Source: a virus. Taken from it: a stretch of DNA of 38,768 bases. Location: positions 1 to 38,768 of IMG/VR virus record IMGVR_UViG_3300004231_000008. One strand, 5' to 3'. Positions 20,423-28,741 of the stretch are shown piece by piece. The notes under the pieces are model-generated. The model saw nothing but the letters and a program-made list of their open reading frames with translations, made no database searches and was not told the origin of the DNA. The position numbers were made by a program, and so were the translations under genes. How positions within the stretch are numbered: position 1 is the stretch's first letter; each line of letters opens with the position of its first letter.

Positions 20423-22105
20423 CTATCCACCAATGGGTGAGTTAATGAAGTCATCAATGTTTTCCTTTGGCTGTGATGCCAGCGCTCGGCCCAGTGCCAT
20501 CAGCATGGCCATCGGGCCGTCGATCTTGTTTTCGGGGCGCTCTTTGGTGGGTGATCGCAGCTCGTTGAACTTGCTGACCTTCACCACCAGGTTGCTCACC
20601 ATCCAGGTCATGACGGGGTTGCCGTCAAACTTCAGTTTTTTCTCAAGCACCAGGTTCTCCACCTGGATCAACGGTGGCGTGAAGAAGAGCGACCGTTGGG
20701 CAATCTCAACCAGCGGCAGGCCTTCTTCGATCAGCTTCCCCGCGAAATACATGCTCAGAGCCGGGTCAAATGCGATCTCCTGCACGTCAAACTGCTTGCA
20801 GAAGCCGCGCAGATCGTCGGCCAGCACGTCAAAGTCGGTGATGTCGCCATCGGTCACCTGCACATAGCCCGATCGCGCCCAGCCACTCAGGTGGGCGTTG
20901 CCGCTCTCCTGCACCGCCAGCTCGTTCAAGTACAAACGTATGCACACGTGCCACACGCCATCGCGCTGAAACACCAGGCAGAGGGCTGCGAAGTCTTTCT
21001 TCTGCGCCAGGTCTAGGCCCATCCAGCACTTCTCGCCAGCGAAATCGCTCAGTTGCATGGCAGGGTCCGCACAACGCTCCCACGCCCGCATGTCCATCCA
21101 TGGACTCTCGCCGTTGACCCAGACATTGAGGCGCTTGGTCAGGAAGTTGTTCAGCGCGCTGGGCATGGCAGCGGCCTTGCGGGCGGCTGCCTCCATGTCA
21201 TCCTGGAGCACCGACACACCCCAATTCGGATTGGCCTTGGCCCAGGTCGTCGGGTCCATGGGGTCATCCTTCTCGTCAATCGAGTAGATGATCCCGAACA
21301 TGGTGGCATCGTCAATCACCCGGTCCAGCACCTTGGTGATGTGGGTGCGCCGCTCGTAGCAGATGCCGCTGCGGTCAGTGCCGGCAGTCGTGATCAGCCA
21401 CAGCAGACTCTGTTCTCGGGCTCCTCGGGCCGTATCAATCACGTCGTACAGGTCGCGTTTCTTGTGCGCGTGCAGCTCATCGATCACCGCGCAGTGGACG
21501 TTCAGTCCGTCCTGCGTGCTGGCTTCAGCGGCCAGCGGGGAAAACTTGCTCGACGTGTGCGCCACCGTGATGCTGTGCGTCAGGATCGCCACGCCCAAGT
21601 AGGTGCGCATGTCGGGCGTGCGCTCGGCCATGCCCTTGGCATCATCAAAGACGATGCGTGCCTGGTCGCGGGTAGTCGCCGCGCTGTACACCTCGGCGCC
21701 CTGCTCTCCATCAGCCGACAGCATGTACAGACCGATGCCAGCCGACACCAGGCTCTTGCCATTCTTGCGCGGCACCTCGATGTAGGCTTCGCGGAAGCGC
21801 CGCAGGCCGGTCACGCGGTGCACCCAGCCGAACACGGTGGTGACAATGAAGCACTGCCATGGATCCAGCACCAGCAATCGACCTTCGCGTGCCCACTTGC
21901 CCTTGATGTGAGGCAGCAGCTCCAAGAAAGCGCAGATCCGGGCGGCCCGATCGGCATCAAATACCCAAGGCCATTGCTCGCTGGGTTCGCGTGCCAGGTC
22001 GTCCGCCTGCCGGTCAATCGCCAGGCGCGTCCATTTGCAGGTCGGGATCTCGCCGGCCTGCACCCGCCGCATGTAATTTTGGGCGGCGTCTACATACTTG
22101 TTCAC
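20423..22105 (-). CDS. terL: Terminase large subunit
   Basis: A 560-residue packaging motor of the Terminase_1 type. The ATPase domain has a Walker A-like loop at about 111-118 (VPRKNGKS) and Walker B in HCAVIDELHAHKKRD (DE pair). The nuclease domain starts near KCWMGLDLAQKKDFAALCLV, with a further acidic site in EIAFDPALSMYFAG. It begins at GTG overlapping the small-subunit stop (GTGA). Phages with this P27-type/Terminase_1 pair usually package from cos ends; that is family knowledge, not shown here. Confidence 0.95.
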   Translation of the reverse strand: MNKYVDAAQNYMRRVQAGEIPTCKWTRLAIDRQADDLAREPSEQWPWVFDADRAARICAFLELLPHIKGKWAREGRLLVLDPWQCFIVTTVFGWVHRVTGLRRFREAYIEVPRKNGKSLVSAGIGLYMLSADGEQGAEVYSAATTRDQARIVFDDAKGMAERTPDMRTYLGVAILTHSITVAHTSSKFSPLAAEASTQDGLNVHCAVIDELHAHKKRDLYDVIDTARGAREQSLLWLITTAGTDRSGICYERRTHITKVLDRVIDDATMFGIIYSIDEKDDPMDPTTWAKANPNWGVSVLQDDMEAAARKAAAMPSALNNFLTKRLNVWVNGESPWMDMRAWERCADPAMQLSDFAGEKCWMGLDLAQKKDFAALCLVFQRDGVWHVCIRLYLNELAVQESGNAHLSGWARSGYVQVTDGDITDFDVLADDLRGFCKQFDVQEIAFDPALSMYFAGKLIEEGLPLVEIAQRSLFFTPPLIQVENLVLEKKLKFDGNPVMTWMVSNLVVKVSKFNELRSPTKERPENKIDGPMAMLMALGRALASQPKENIDDFINSPIGG

Positions 22106-22674
22106 TGCACCAGCTGCGGCCGCGCGGCAAACTGAGCGAAGCCCTGCGGAGCAGTAGTGGGTGCCGGGTCAATGCCAGGCAGAGTGGGTTGCACGTAGTT
22201 CGATGCCTGCACCCGGCCCCGGGCCGCTGGGCTCAGGCCGAAATGCATCAGGTAGCGGTTGACTTGCTCGCGGTGCGACTTGATCAGCTGCACGATCACG
22301 CTCTGCTGGGCGTACCCGCTGGGTGTCACCGCGTGGCTCGCCTGGTACACGGCATCCGCATAGTCCATTCCGGTGTCGACCAAGCGCGAGACCATGCCAT
22401 TGAATGAGGTCTCCAGCTCCGACAGCCGACCAACCGCCTGGCAGTAAAGCGCCAGGGCAGCACGATCAAGGCCGCTGATCAGCCCCAGTTCAAACAGGAA
22501 GGGCGTGATCCGCTTCCATTCCTTGCGCGCCTCAATGCTCAGGTGCTTTGGAGCACTTGGGATCTCAACCTGCGGGTTGATGCCCTCGGCCAGGTTGAGC
22601 GCCCGCTTTCCGGGGTTTCCTTCCAGGGCCCGCAGCGCGGCAGGCTTCGGCAGCGGTCCGCGTGATCCTGTCAT
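22102..22674 (-). CDS. terS: Terminase small subunit, P27 family
   Basis: A 190-residue protein beginning MTGSRGPLPKPAALRALEGN, with PGKRALN right after. This is the hallmark opening of P27-family small terminases (RGRxPxP...EGNPGKR). A helical middle (APKHLSIEARKEWKRITPFL) and a C-terminal helix with SPAARGRVQ follow, as in relatives that bind the packaging site. It is coupled to TerL by 4 nt. A hairpin (GCCCGGT/ACCGGGC, 22701-22720) and an AAGGAAA ribosome site precede the ATG. Confidence 0.92.
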   Translation of the reverse strand: MTGSRGPLPKPAALRALEGNPGKRALNLAEGINPQVEIPSAPKHLSIEARKEWKRITPFLFELGLISGLDRAALALYCQAVGRLSELETSFNGMVSRLVDTGMDYADAVYQASHAVTPSGYAQQSVIVQLIKSHREQVNRYLMHFGLSPAARGRVQASNYVQPTLPGIDPAPTTAPQGFAQFAARPQLVQ

Positions 22675-22817
22675 GGTGAAATTTCCTTATCGATTGATTC
22701 GCCCGGTACATCGACCGGGCCCAGCGCGGGGGTACCCCTCCCCCCAAAACCTGCGCGCGTAAAAATTGTCGGAACCGGTCGGTTTCCGGTCGAGGGGCGG
22801 CAGACTTTTGTTCCCCC
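22675..22817. other. Non-coding gap between HNH gene and terS; candidate cos region
   Basis: This 143-bp gap contains two symmetric elements: GCCCGGT/ACCGGGC (22701-22720) and the palindrome GGGGTACCCC (22729-22738). A GC-rich stretch with ACCGGT-like symmetry follows near 22770. In HK97-like phages with a P27/Terminase_1 pair and an upstream HNH gene, the cohesive-end site usually lies here, and HNH proteins take part in cos cleavage. Placement is by synteny only; no overhang sequence can be read. Confidence 0.3.
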
Positions 22818-23177
22818 CTACCCTGCACGGCGGCGTATCCCTCGGAGCTTCTCAGCCTCGCTCTTGATGTCGTGGCACGCATTGCACAAGCCCTGCGTGT
22901 TGTCCTGCGTGTCCTCGCCGCCCTCACCGAGCGGGACAATGTGGTCACGCTGGGTAGCGAGCGCCACACGCCCTTGCTTTTGGCACTCGACACACAATGG
23001 GTTGTCGGTGAACAGCGCGGCACGCATGGCCTGCAGACGCCTGCCTGTCACACGCTTTGTCGCTGTTGGTGCCTTGGCCCATACCTTGGCTGGATGCTTG
23101 GGGCAACGGCTTGTGCCATCACGCACCAGGACACCGCAGCCTGGGTGGCCGCATGGTTTGGGTGCTGCTGATGGCAT
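22818..23177 (-). CDS. HNH endonuclease, packaging-associated
   Basis: The ATG at 23177 gives 119 residues; the longer frame upstream runs into the terminator region and is not credible. The N-terminus has Cys residues of a small zinc site (C9, C15, C25). The HNH core is RDHIVPLGEGGEDTQDNTQG (78-97), then LCNACHDIKS with C-x2-C-H, and residue 62-65 CVEC is a second zinc pair. HNH proteins encoded next to terminase genes cut at cos with TerL in HK97-like phages. It is the first gene after the Q-region terminator and thus part of the late operon. Confidence 0.9.
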   Translation of the reverse strand: MPSAAPKPCGHPGCGVLVRDGTSRCPKHPAKVWAKAPTATKRVTGRRLQAMRAALFTDNPLCVECQKQGRVALATQRDHIVPLGEGGEDTQDNTQGLCNACHDIKSEAEKLRGIRRRAG

Positions 23178-23270
23178 GTTCTTACCCGGCTTCCAGCTTG
23201 CCAGGCTGTGGAGTGTCCGGTGTCCGCATTTACTTTTGCGAGATGGCCGCGCGGTGGTGTGTATGTGGGC

Positions 23271-23307
23271 AAAAAAAATGCCCCTGCAAGTAGTGGCCTG
23301 CAGGGGC
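23271..23307 (-). terminator. Strong intrinsic terminator downstream of Q-like gene
   Basis: Perfect 9-bp inverted repeat GCCCCTGCA/TGCAGGGGC (23280-23288 with 23299-23307). On the minus strand eight T residues follow the hairpin. It stands between the antiterminator-like gene and the packaging genes, as expected for a terminator that Q-type proteins override. Confidence 0.8.
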
Positions 23308-23340
23308 TTTGGTTGTGTGTACCTGTTGCATGCGCGCAAG

Positions 23341-23379
23341 TACATAGAGTGCCTGAAATGTACCAAATATCTCTATGTA
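23341..23379. promoter_or_regulatory. Inverted repeat between Q-like gene and late terminator
   Basis: Perfect 9-bp repeat TACATAGAG (23341-23349) and CTCTATGTA (23371-23379) separated by 21 bp of AT-rich DNA, at the 3' end of the Q-like gene and ahead of the terminator. This is where a late promoter and Q-binding element would lie. No confident -35/-10 pair was found, so the assignment is positional. Confidence 0.4.
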
Positions 23380-23780
23380 GACAAACTCTTTTTTGAATCC
23401 TTGGCGAGCTGCGCCTTGACTGCATCACGGTCCTCAAACCAGCGCTGGATGGCGCGATCGGCATCACCCAGGTTCTGATTGACCGTGCTCTCAGCTCGGC
23501 CCATCTGCAGGGCCACCTTATGGCGGGGGAGGCCCTTGGCATAGGTCAGCAGCACCACCATGTAGAGGTGTGACTGGGTGAACCGCAGGGACTTCACTGC
23601 ATCATCTGTCTCACTGGCTTCCAGGCTGCGCACATCAACCCAGCCATCCGATCGACCACCCGATGGAGCCAGCCGTGCAAAGGGGGATTGCTTTGGGTAA
23701 CCCAGCGCACCGGCCTCGCTCTGCTGCGCCCACCGGCCCCAGTTCTCCAGACGCAACTTGATCGCTTCAATGCGTGCCAT
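23373..23780 (-). CDS. Antiterminator Q-like protein
   Basis: The ATG at 23780 (MARIEAIKLRLENWGRWAQQ) gives 135 residues. The W-x-R-W helix start, SEAGALGYPKQSPFARL and the C-terminal helix-turn-helix region resemble phage late-antitermination (Q-like) or RinA-like activators. That C-terminal region includes LLTYAKGLPRHKVALQMGRA followed by ESTVNQNLGDADRAI. The context fits well: last early gene, immediately before a strong terminator and the late genes. It overlaps the upstream gene by 14 nt. It is likely the switch to late transcription. Confidence 0.7.
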   Translation of the reverse strand: MARIEAIKLRLENWGRWAQQSEAGALGYPKQSPFARLAPSGGRSDGWVDVRSLEASETDDAVKSLRFTQSHLYMVVLLTYAKGLPRHKVALQMGRAESTVNQNLGDADRAIQRWFEDRDAVKAQLAKDSKKSLST

Positions 23781-24087
23781 TGGCGGCTCCTTGCTGGCTT
23801 TCAGCAGCCATAGGCCAGATGCACACGTATGCACAGCCCAGCGTCACCATGGTTCGGGCGATGTAGTCGGTAACTTCAGTCAGTGAGAATGGAGTGCCCA
23901 CCACACGCCCACGCTCAAAGGCATAGAAGCAATTGGGCTCACCCCGCAGACCCTTGCGCACCAGCACGTAGGCCTCATTGCCGATCAGATACGCCTTGTC
24001 CTGGATCGATTTGTAAGTCTCAGGCATGAACCGCTTGATCTCCTCAATCTGGGCCGATACATCCCCCTTTGCTGTCCTGGTGTCCAT
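23767..24087 (-). CDS. Hypothetical early protein upstream of Q
   Basis: The ATG at 24087 lies 9 nt after AAAAGG and is preferred over the ATG at 24096 that touches that site; it gives 106 residues. Visible parts: helix AQIEEIKRFMPETYKSIQDK, a beta stretch NEAYVLVRKGLRGEPNCFYA, and FERGRVVGTPFSLTEVTDYI. The last part reads like a small family of phage proteins placed before Q genes. There is no membrane segment, but its C-terminal part contains Cys and Trp (YVCIWPMAAES). Function unknown. Confidence 0.65.
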   Translation of the reverse strand: MDTRTAKGDVSAQIEEIKRFMPETYKSIQDKAYLIGNEAYVLVRKGLRGEPNCFYAFERGRVVGTPFSLTEVTDYIARTMVTLGCAYVCIWPMAAESQQGAANGTH

Positions 24088-24096
24088 ACTGTCCAT

Positions 24097-24474
24097 CCTT
24101 TTCTATAGAGTTAATAGGTGAAGCGCAGTGCACGCGAGCGCGCGCTAGGGTGTGTGTGCCTGCCTGTGCCTGCCCGCCTTGGGATATGGCACTGGGCACT
24201 GATCACAATCCACTTGGCAATGCAGCAGCTTCAACTCCCAAAAGATGGAAAGAAGGGCTGCTGGTGGTCTCTATGCAAACCACTGGCCACCATGGACACT
24301 TGGACACTTCGCTAGGTCATGGGCCCGTGCGATGACTTCCCCGCTACCGCACCGCAATGGGGGGCGCGACGTTGAACACGTCCCCCCAGCCCTTCGGGCG
24401 CACTACTGCCAATCTTGCGTCTGGTAGTGCTTGCTGCACGGCGCGTTTGTTGCACCATGAGCGTTTCTATTCGC
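24097..24474. other. 378-bp non-coding gap in the early operon with one hairpin
   Basis: No convincing gene on either strand. It contains a purine/pyrimidine-alternating GTGTGTGCC-type stretch (about 24150-24175) and a tandem TGGACACTT repeat (about 24293-24309). It also holds a GC-rich hairpin: GGGGGG (24359-24364) with CCCCCC (24382-24387) around GACGT/ACGTC and a 3-nt bulge. It separates the primase-helicase gene from the Q module. An origin or a processing/termination site is possible; nothing decides between them. Confidence 0.4.
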
Positions 24475-27168
24475 TCAAAATGGCACATCGTCACCGTCCT
24501 CTTCAGTTGGTCCTTCTGCCTCGCCCTTGGGCTCTGCAGTCATGTCCTGGTCATCTTCCACAGAAGGCCAGTCGGCGGGCCGGGTGTAACCCCATGCCCT
24601 TGCCCCATTGATCTGTTTCTTGACGCGGCTCCAGCCCTCGTGGTCCAGCCAGCCGCGGATCTGCGCCTCCAGGGCCGGGCTGCTCTTGGCAGCATCGACG
24701 CCCAGGGCCAGGGTTAGCTGCGCGATGGTCACAAAGTCCGTCAGCTGGTTGACCACCGACTGGATGCCAGTGGCCGCAGGGGCGCGGGTCAGCACATGCA
24801 GCAGCTCGGACAGCACGGCGGTCTCCACCAGGCGGCTTTCCTGCATGGGCACAAACAGCCGGCGCTCGGCATCTGGCGTTGGCGTGTAGGGCGTGCCGGC
24901 CTGGTAGAGCGCATAAGCCTCGGCCAGCAGCTGGTCGCGGTACTTGATCAGCCACTCAGTGTTGATGACATGGCGCACCGGGACGGGCCAGAAGCGCCGA
25001 TTGCCCGTGCGGTCGCGCAGGTAGGTGTTCTCGTTCGTCGTCCCCACCAGCACGCACTGGCGCGGGAACGTGCCCACGGTTGCGCCATAGGCCACGCGGT
25101 ACCGGTCGACCTTGCTGCTGATAAACGCCTTGATGGCGCCCACTTCGGCCTTGCTGAAGTGCGTCATCTCGGCGATCTCATAGACCCACAAGCCCTGCAC
25201 CTGCTCCTGGGCTTCCTTACCACGGCCCACCTCAAACGGCGTGTCGCTGTAATACTGCGAGCCCGCCAGAATCTCCACCATGGTGGACTTGCGCAGGCCG
25301 CCCACGCCCTCCAGCACCGGGCAGTAATCAAACTTGCAGCCGGGTTCCATCACGCGGTTGACCATGCCCAACAGCCAGCAACGCCCCACAATGGTCAGGT
25401 ACTCAACCATGGCGGGCTTAATAGTGGGTTCACGCGTCACGCCATGCTTATCGATCCACGGCGCCGGATGCTCCCCGAGTACATGGATCAACCACTTGTC
25501 GATGCGGCTCTTGCCGTCCGGCACCAGCGCCTGCAGCTGCTCGCGCACCGGGTGGAAGCGCCGCGTGTGCGCCACCGTCTGAATAGCCTCAATCAGTGCA
25601 GCTCTAGCGATGCTTGGCAACCCATAGGCCTCTGTCAGATATTTACCCAGTAGCAAATCGGTTGCATCGGTAATGTCGCCGACCTTGGAATGCGGCCACG
25701 GCCACAGCACCCGGCTCTGCACGTTGTTGCTCAGCTCGTTGTAGGCCAGCACCGGCTCCAGCACCGGATCACGCTCCAGGATCAAGATCACCATCTTGCG
25801 ACTGGTCAGCCAGCGCTTGTTGACCTTGTCGTAGTAGGGCACCAGCCAGGCCGGGATGCGCCGGCCGCTGATCACGGTAAAGCCATCCTCGTCGATAGCA
25901 CTGTCCCCAGTGTCAACGGAAGCCACGATTTTTTTTGCGTCGCCTGCCTTGCCACTTGCTGCCGGTGTTTCTACCCCTGGCAACGGCTGCGCCCCGCCAA
26001 AGAAGTCCAGCACCCGCGCACCATCCCATCCATCGACAGTGATAGCGTCGGCACAGTCCCAGCCATCCGGCACAGCCAAAGGCTCAGGGATTGGCAGCAG
26101 CTGGACAGTGCAGGCATGGGTATCGCGCAGGATCGCGCCTATGCCCAGCATGGCGGCCATGCCAGGTTGCTTTTCAACTGGCAGCAATGGCTTGATGGCC
26201 TGCGCCATGGTGCGGCCCAGGTCGGTCTCGATGCTCGCCTTCTCTTTGGCAGTCAGCGGCTCCCGCTTGCCATCGCAATCCGGCCACAGCAACACCGTGC
26301 AGCCATTCAACCAGTGCCAATCTGCCTTCTTCCAGGCCTTGCAGCCACCGGCCCAGCTGGCCACCAGGTAGATGCCCGGTGCAGTGGCATCGAGCAGCTG
26401 CTGCAGAATGCCCGCCTTCTTTTCGCCTTCGACCAGCACCACAGTGGGCATGTTGGCCGCCAGCGGCGACACTCCACCAGGGAAATACAACGGCCTGGGC
26501 TCGTCCCAGGTCTTCCAGTGCCAGCGGCTGGCACCATCGCGGGCCGACGTGCACCAGGTATAGGGCAGCGTCTCTTTGCCGCCATCGCTGGTGCCAAAGC
26601 GCACCACGTAGCCATACAGCTCGCCGTCGATCCGGTAGGTGGCCGTGTGCTGGATGTCCTCAGGCGCGCGGAACTGGTGCTTGAACGTAGCGGCCGGCGC
26701 CATGTCAGGCACAGGGGTGACCGTCTTCCAGCCTTCATCAACTTTGGGCGGCTTGGGTGGTGGCTCGGGCCGCGCCGGCCGGGGGGCCACAGGCTCACCA
26801 GATGAGCCTGACCGTGCGGGCTGCACACCGGCCACATCCTCCAGCCCTTCTTCGCGCGCCACCTGCAGCGCGGCCTTGCCCATTGTCAGCCCATTGATGG
26901 CCGCATACAGGCTGATCAGGTCGTTGCCCTTTTCATCGGTCGCAAAGTCGCCCCAGCGGCCGTTGGTCAGGTTCACCGAGCAACTGGTGCCCGTACCGCC
27001 AGACAGCGAACCGCACGCATACTCATGGCCCCGTTGCACCCCGCCCGGCAACCACGCGGAAACCAGTGTGTCAGCGCGGGCCAGCAGCGCATCTGCCAGC
27101 TCGGCAAACTTGATGGGTGGCAGCGGGTCGCGCTGACCGTTATTGCTCTGGTTGTTGTGGTCCGTCAT
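24475..27168 (-). CDS. Primase-helicase: TOPRIM domain plus VapE-type helicase
   Basis: An 897-residue replication protein. The N-terminal about 110 residues include WGDFATDEKGNDLISLYAAI, the usual start of phage primase-like proteins. At about 240-310 a TOPRIM-like fold shows VVLVEGEKKAGIL and LLWPDCDGKREP. The C-terminal half matches virulence-associated E helicases: P-loop LEGVGGLRKSTMVEIL (about 617-630), then VYEIAEMTHFSKAEVGAIKA, VLVGTTNENTYLRDRTGNRR (sensor region) and FWPVPV. It should prime and unwind at the phage origin. The length fits fused primase-helicases. It is the main early gene of the leftward operon. Confidence 0.9.
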   Translation of the reverse strand: MTDHNNQSNNGQRDPLPPIKFAELADALLARADTLVSAWLPGGVQRGHEYACGSLSGGTGTSCSVNLTNGRWGDFATDEKGNDLISLYAAINGLTMGKAALQVAREEGLEDVAGVQPARSGSSGEPVAPRPARPEPPPKPPKVDEGWKTVTPVPDMAPAATFKHQFRAPEDIQHTATYRIDGELYGYVVRFGTSDGGKETLPYTWCTSARDGASRWHWKTWDEPRPLYFPGGVSPLAANMPTVVLVEGEKKAGILQQLLDATAPGIYLVASWAGGCKAWKKADWHWLNGCTVLLWPDCDGKREPLTAKEKASIETDLGRTMAQAIKPLLPVEKQPGMAAMLGIGAILRDTHACTVQLLPIPEPLAVPDGWDCADAITVDGWDGARVLDFFGGAQPLPGVETPAASGKAGDAKKIVASVDTGDSAIDEDGFTVISGRRIPAWLVPYYDKVNKRWLTSRKMVILILERDPVLEPVLAYNELSNNVQSRVLWPWPHSKVGDITDATDLLLGKYLTEAYGLPSIARAALIEAIQTVAHTRRFHPVREQLQALVPDGKSRIDKWLIHVLGEHPAPWIDKHGVTREPTIKPAMVEYLTIVGRCWLLGMVNRVMEPGCKFDYCPVLEGVGGLRKSTMVEILAGSQYYSDTPFEVGRGKEAQEQVQGLWVYEIAEMTHFSKAEVGAIKAFISSKVDRYRVAYGATVGTFPRQCVLVGTTNENTYLRDRTGNRRFWPVPVRHVINTEWLIKYRDQLLAEAYALYQAGTPYTPTPDAERRLFVPMQESRLVETAVLSELLHVLTRAPAATGIQSVVNQLTDFVTIAQLTLALGVDAAKSSPALEAQIRGWLDHEGWSRVKKQINGARAWGYTRPADWPSVEDDQDMTAEPKGEAEGPTEEDGDDVPF

Positions 27169-27248
27169 GCCACGTCACCCCAATTGCAGGGGGCAGTTGT
27201 CCCGACCGGTGCTACCACCGGAGTCTTGATGAGTGTCATGTTGTTGCG

Positions 27249-27566
27249 CTACCGGTTCCAGTGCGCCAGGCAGCATTCCAGATCGACCCAGCCGGGCCCG
27301 GAGGCCAGATCTGCGGGCGGCTCCACCGGCGCGTACTCAGCCACTGGGCGGTTGCGGTAGTCCACGTGGCGCTCGCCCACAATCTTGAGCTGGCCACGGT
27401 CCCTGAGCTTTGGCACTAGGGCCCGGGCCACCTTGTAGCCCACCTGGCTGCGGTGCACCAGCTCCAGCAGCGTGGCACCCTGCCCGCTCTCGGCCCGCTC
27501 GACCCGCAAGGCATGTGCAGCCTGCAGCAGGGCCAGATGGGTTTCGCTGGCGGGGCGCATCAGCAC
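27249..27566 (-). CDS. Small winged-helix-like early protein
   Basis: A 105-residue protein with a helical N-terminus (ETHLALLQAAHALRVERAES), then QGATLLELVHRSQVGYKVAR and ALVPKLRDRGQLKIVGERHV. This has the helix-turn-helix-wing shape of small phage DNA-binding proteins near replication genes. The start may be GTG at 27566 or the ATG at 27560, which forms a TGATG overlap with the preceding stop. Its product may assist loading of the primase-helicase encoded next; that is inferred from position. Confidence 0.6.
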   Translation of the reverse strand: MLMRPASETHLALLQAAHALRVERAESGQGATLLELVHRSQVGYKVARALVPKLRDRGQLKIVGERHVDYRNRPVAEYAPVEPPADLASGPGWVDLECCLAHWNR

Positions 27567-27946
27567 ACCGCCCTGATACCGCCCCGCGCCTTCAGGTGCT
27601 CCATGGCCTTCATCGCACGCTCCATCGTGTTCGCGGCGCTGGCGATCACCTCCACCAGCTTGACCGCCTCATCTTCTGGAGCCTTGCGATCTGGGCGGGC
27701 GTGCAAGGTCTCGTCGCAGGCGTGGTGCAGCGGGTCATAGCACTCGCAGAATGTCATCAGGCGGATCACCTGGCCAAACGTCAGGCGCTGGTCACCCGTA
27801 GGGCTGACGCACTCCTTCAGACGCGCATATGCGCTCTCAGGCTTCATGTCCGGGAACATGTGCGCGGCCACGATCTTGAAGGGCTTGCCACTGTCACCAA
27901 TCGCCGTGGCGATCGCATCGAATTCATCGTCGTAAAACAGTTTCAT
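27560..27946 (-). CDS. CII-like phage regulatory protein (tentative)
   Basis: A 128-residue protein starting MKLFYDDEFDAIATAIGDSG. KPFKIVAAHMFPDMKPESAYARLKECV forms a helix-turn-helix-like region, and RLTFGQVIRLMTFCECYDPL follows. The C-terminal helix is AVKLVEVIASAANTMERAMK. This layout matches a family common in Burkholderiales prophages, often labelled phage regulatory or CII-like protein. It lies between the cro-like gene and replication genes, as cII does in lambda. DNA targets are unknown; iterated CCCCTAAA elements lie just upstream. Confidence 0.6.
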   Translation of the reverse strand: MKLFYDDEFDAIATAIGDSGKPFKIVAAHMFPDMKPESAYARLKECVSPTGDQRLTFGQVIRLMTFCECYDPLHHACDETLHARPDRKAPEDEAVKLVEVIASAANTMERAMKAMEHLKARGGIRAVC

Positions 27947-27964
27947 GGTTGGTTCATCCAGCTT

Positions 27965-28001
27965 CCCCTAAAAAAAAGGGGCGTTTAGGGGTATTTAGGG
28001 G
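27965..28001. repeat. Iterated CCCCTAAA elements upstream of CII-like gene
   Basis: TTTAGGGG occurs at 27984-27991 and again at 27994-28001, a 10-bp spacing. Its inverse CCCCTAAA is at 27965-27972, with a partial third copy between. The set sits about 20-55 bp upstream of the ATG at 27946, so a regulator-binding cluster is plausible. The remaining bases to 28246 hold no convincing gene. Confidence 0.5.
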
Positions 28002-28246
28002 AGACGTGAAAAGGCAAAAAAAACACACTGAGGGCATGGAACAAAACGACGCCGCAATAGAAAGCACCCACCGCCCCAGCGCGCCAATCAGCACACGCTT
28101 GCCTGCGGGGACTGAAGGCGTCAGGGAGCAAAACGCCGCAACTTCCAGCGCGCTGGATCGAATGACGGTGGGCGGGGAAATGGTGGGCAGCCCGCCTCAC
28201 TACACTGATGGCTCTCACACACATCAACTTCGCAAAGAGGCTACCC

Positions 28247-28483
28247 ATGAAACACTCGATAGAAGAATTGCAATTCGCGGCAACAGTGCGCGAACTTGTT
28301 CGCAAACGCCAAAACTTCTTAGCCAAAGATATGACGCCGGAAGAGGCACAGGAGTTTTCCAGCAAGCCGGCAGACGACTTGATTGCCGATGTGATGAGAG
28401 AACTTGGTGGCATCGCAAATGTCATCAAGAAGTCACAACAAGCGGAGCCAGATTTGAAACCCAACAATCAAGCACCTTCCTGA
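28247..28483 (+). CDS. Small hypothetical protein, rightward
   Basis: The ATG at 28247 has AAGAGG 6 nt upstream and gives 78 residues. It is mostly helical and charged: MKHSIEELQFAATVRELVRK, then NFLAKDMTPEEAQEFSSKPA and DDLIADVMRELGGIANVIKK. Its base use is less GC-rich than its neighbours. It runs against the leftward early operon and its last 59 bases overlap the next ORF on the other strand. It could be a small toxin/antitoxin-like or moron gene; no family recognised. Confidence 0.55.
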   Translation: MKHSIEELQFAATVRELVRKRQNFLAKDMTPEEAQEFSSKPADDLIADVMRELGGIANVIKKSQQAEPDLKPNNQAPS

Positions 28484-28685
28484 CTGCATCCACTTCGCGA
28501 GCGACATGTTCAAGCTTGGCGTCTAGGCTAGTCAGCGGGCCTCCCTGCAGTGTCAAGTCGAGCCCGTACCAACGATCGGGAATAGCTGTGGATTCCGCAG
28601 ACCCAATCGGGTGGTGCACTACGACTCGCCCTGACTTAATTTTTCGGCACAGGACCAATCGCTTGTATGTGGTGCTACGCGGCAT
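28425..28685 (-). CDS. Small hypothetical protein, leftward
   Basis: An 86-residue protein starting MPRSTTYKRLVLCRKIKSGR. Its ATG follows a good ribosome site (AAGGGGG). It contains VVHHPIGSAESTAIPDRWYG and a helix with SLDAKLEHVAREVDAVRKVL. It fits the leftward early operon between the cro-like and CII-like genes. Its 3' end overlaps the rightward small gene at 28247-28483. Both have good ribosome sites, so a convergent overlap is possible. Function unknown. Confidence 0.5.
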   Translation of the reverse strand: MPRSTTYKRLVLCRKIKSGRVVVHHPIGSAESTAIPDRWYGLDLTLQGGPLTSLDAKLEHVAREVDAVRKVLDCWVSNLAPLVVTS

Positions 28686-28741
28686 GGGATACCCCCTTTG
28701 CTACGTTTTCAGTAGCTACTTGAAAAAATATGGAGAGCCCC

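Noticed and set aside
19749-20867. 372-residue rightward ORF opposite the portal and terminase
   Set aside because: Antisense shadow of two strongly supported phage genes.
27965-28001. CRISPR-like repeats
   Set aside because: The repeats are 8 bp with 2-bp gaps and no spacers. No CRISPR array exists anywhere in the window.
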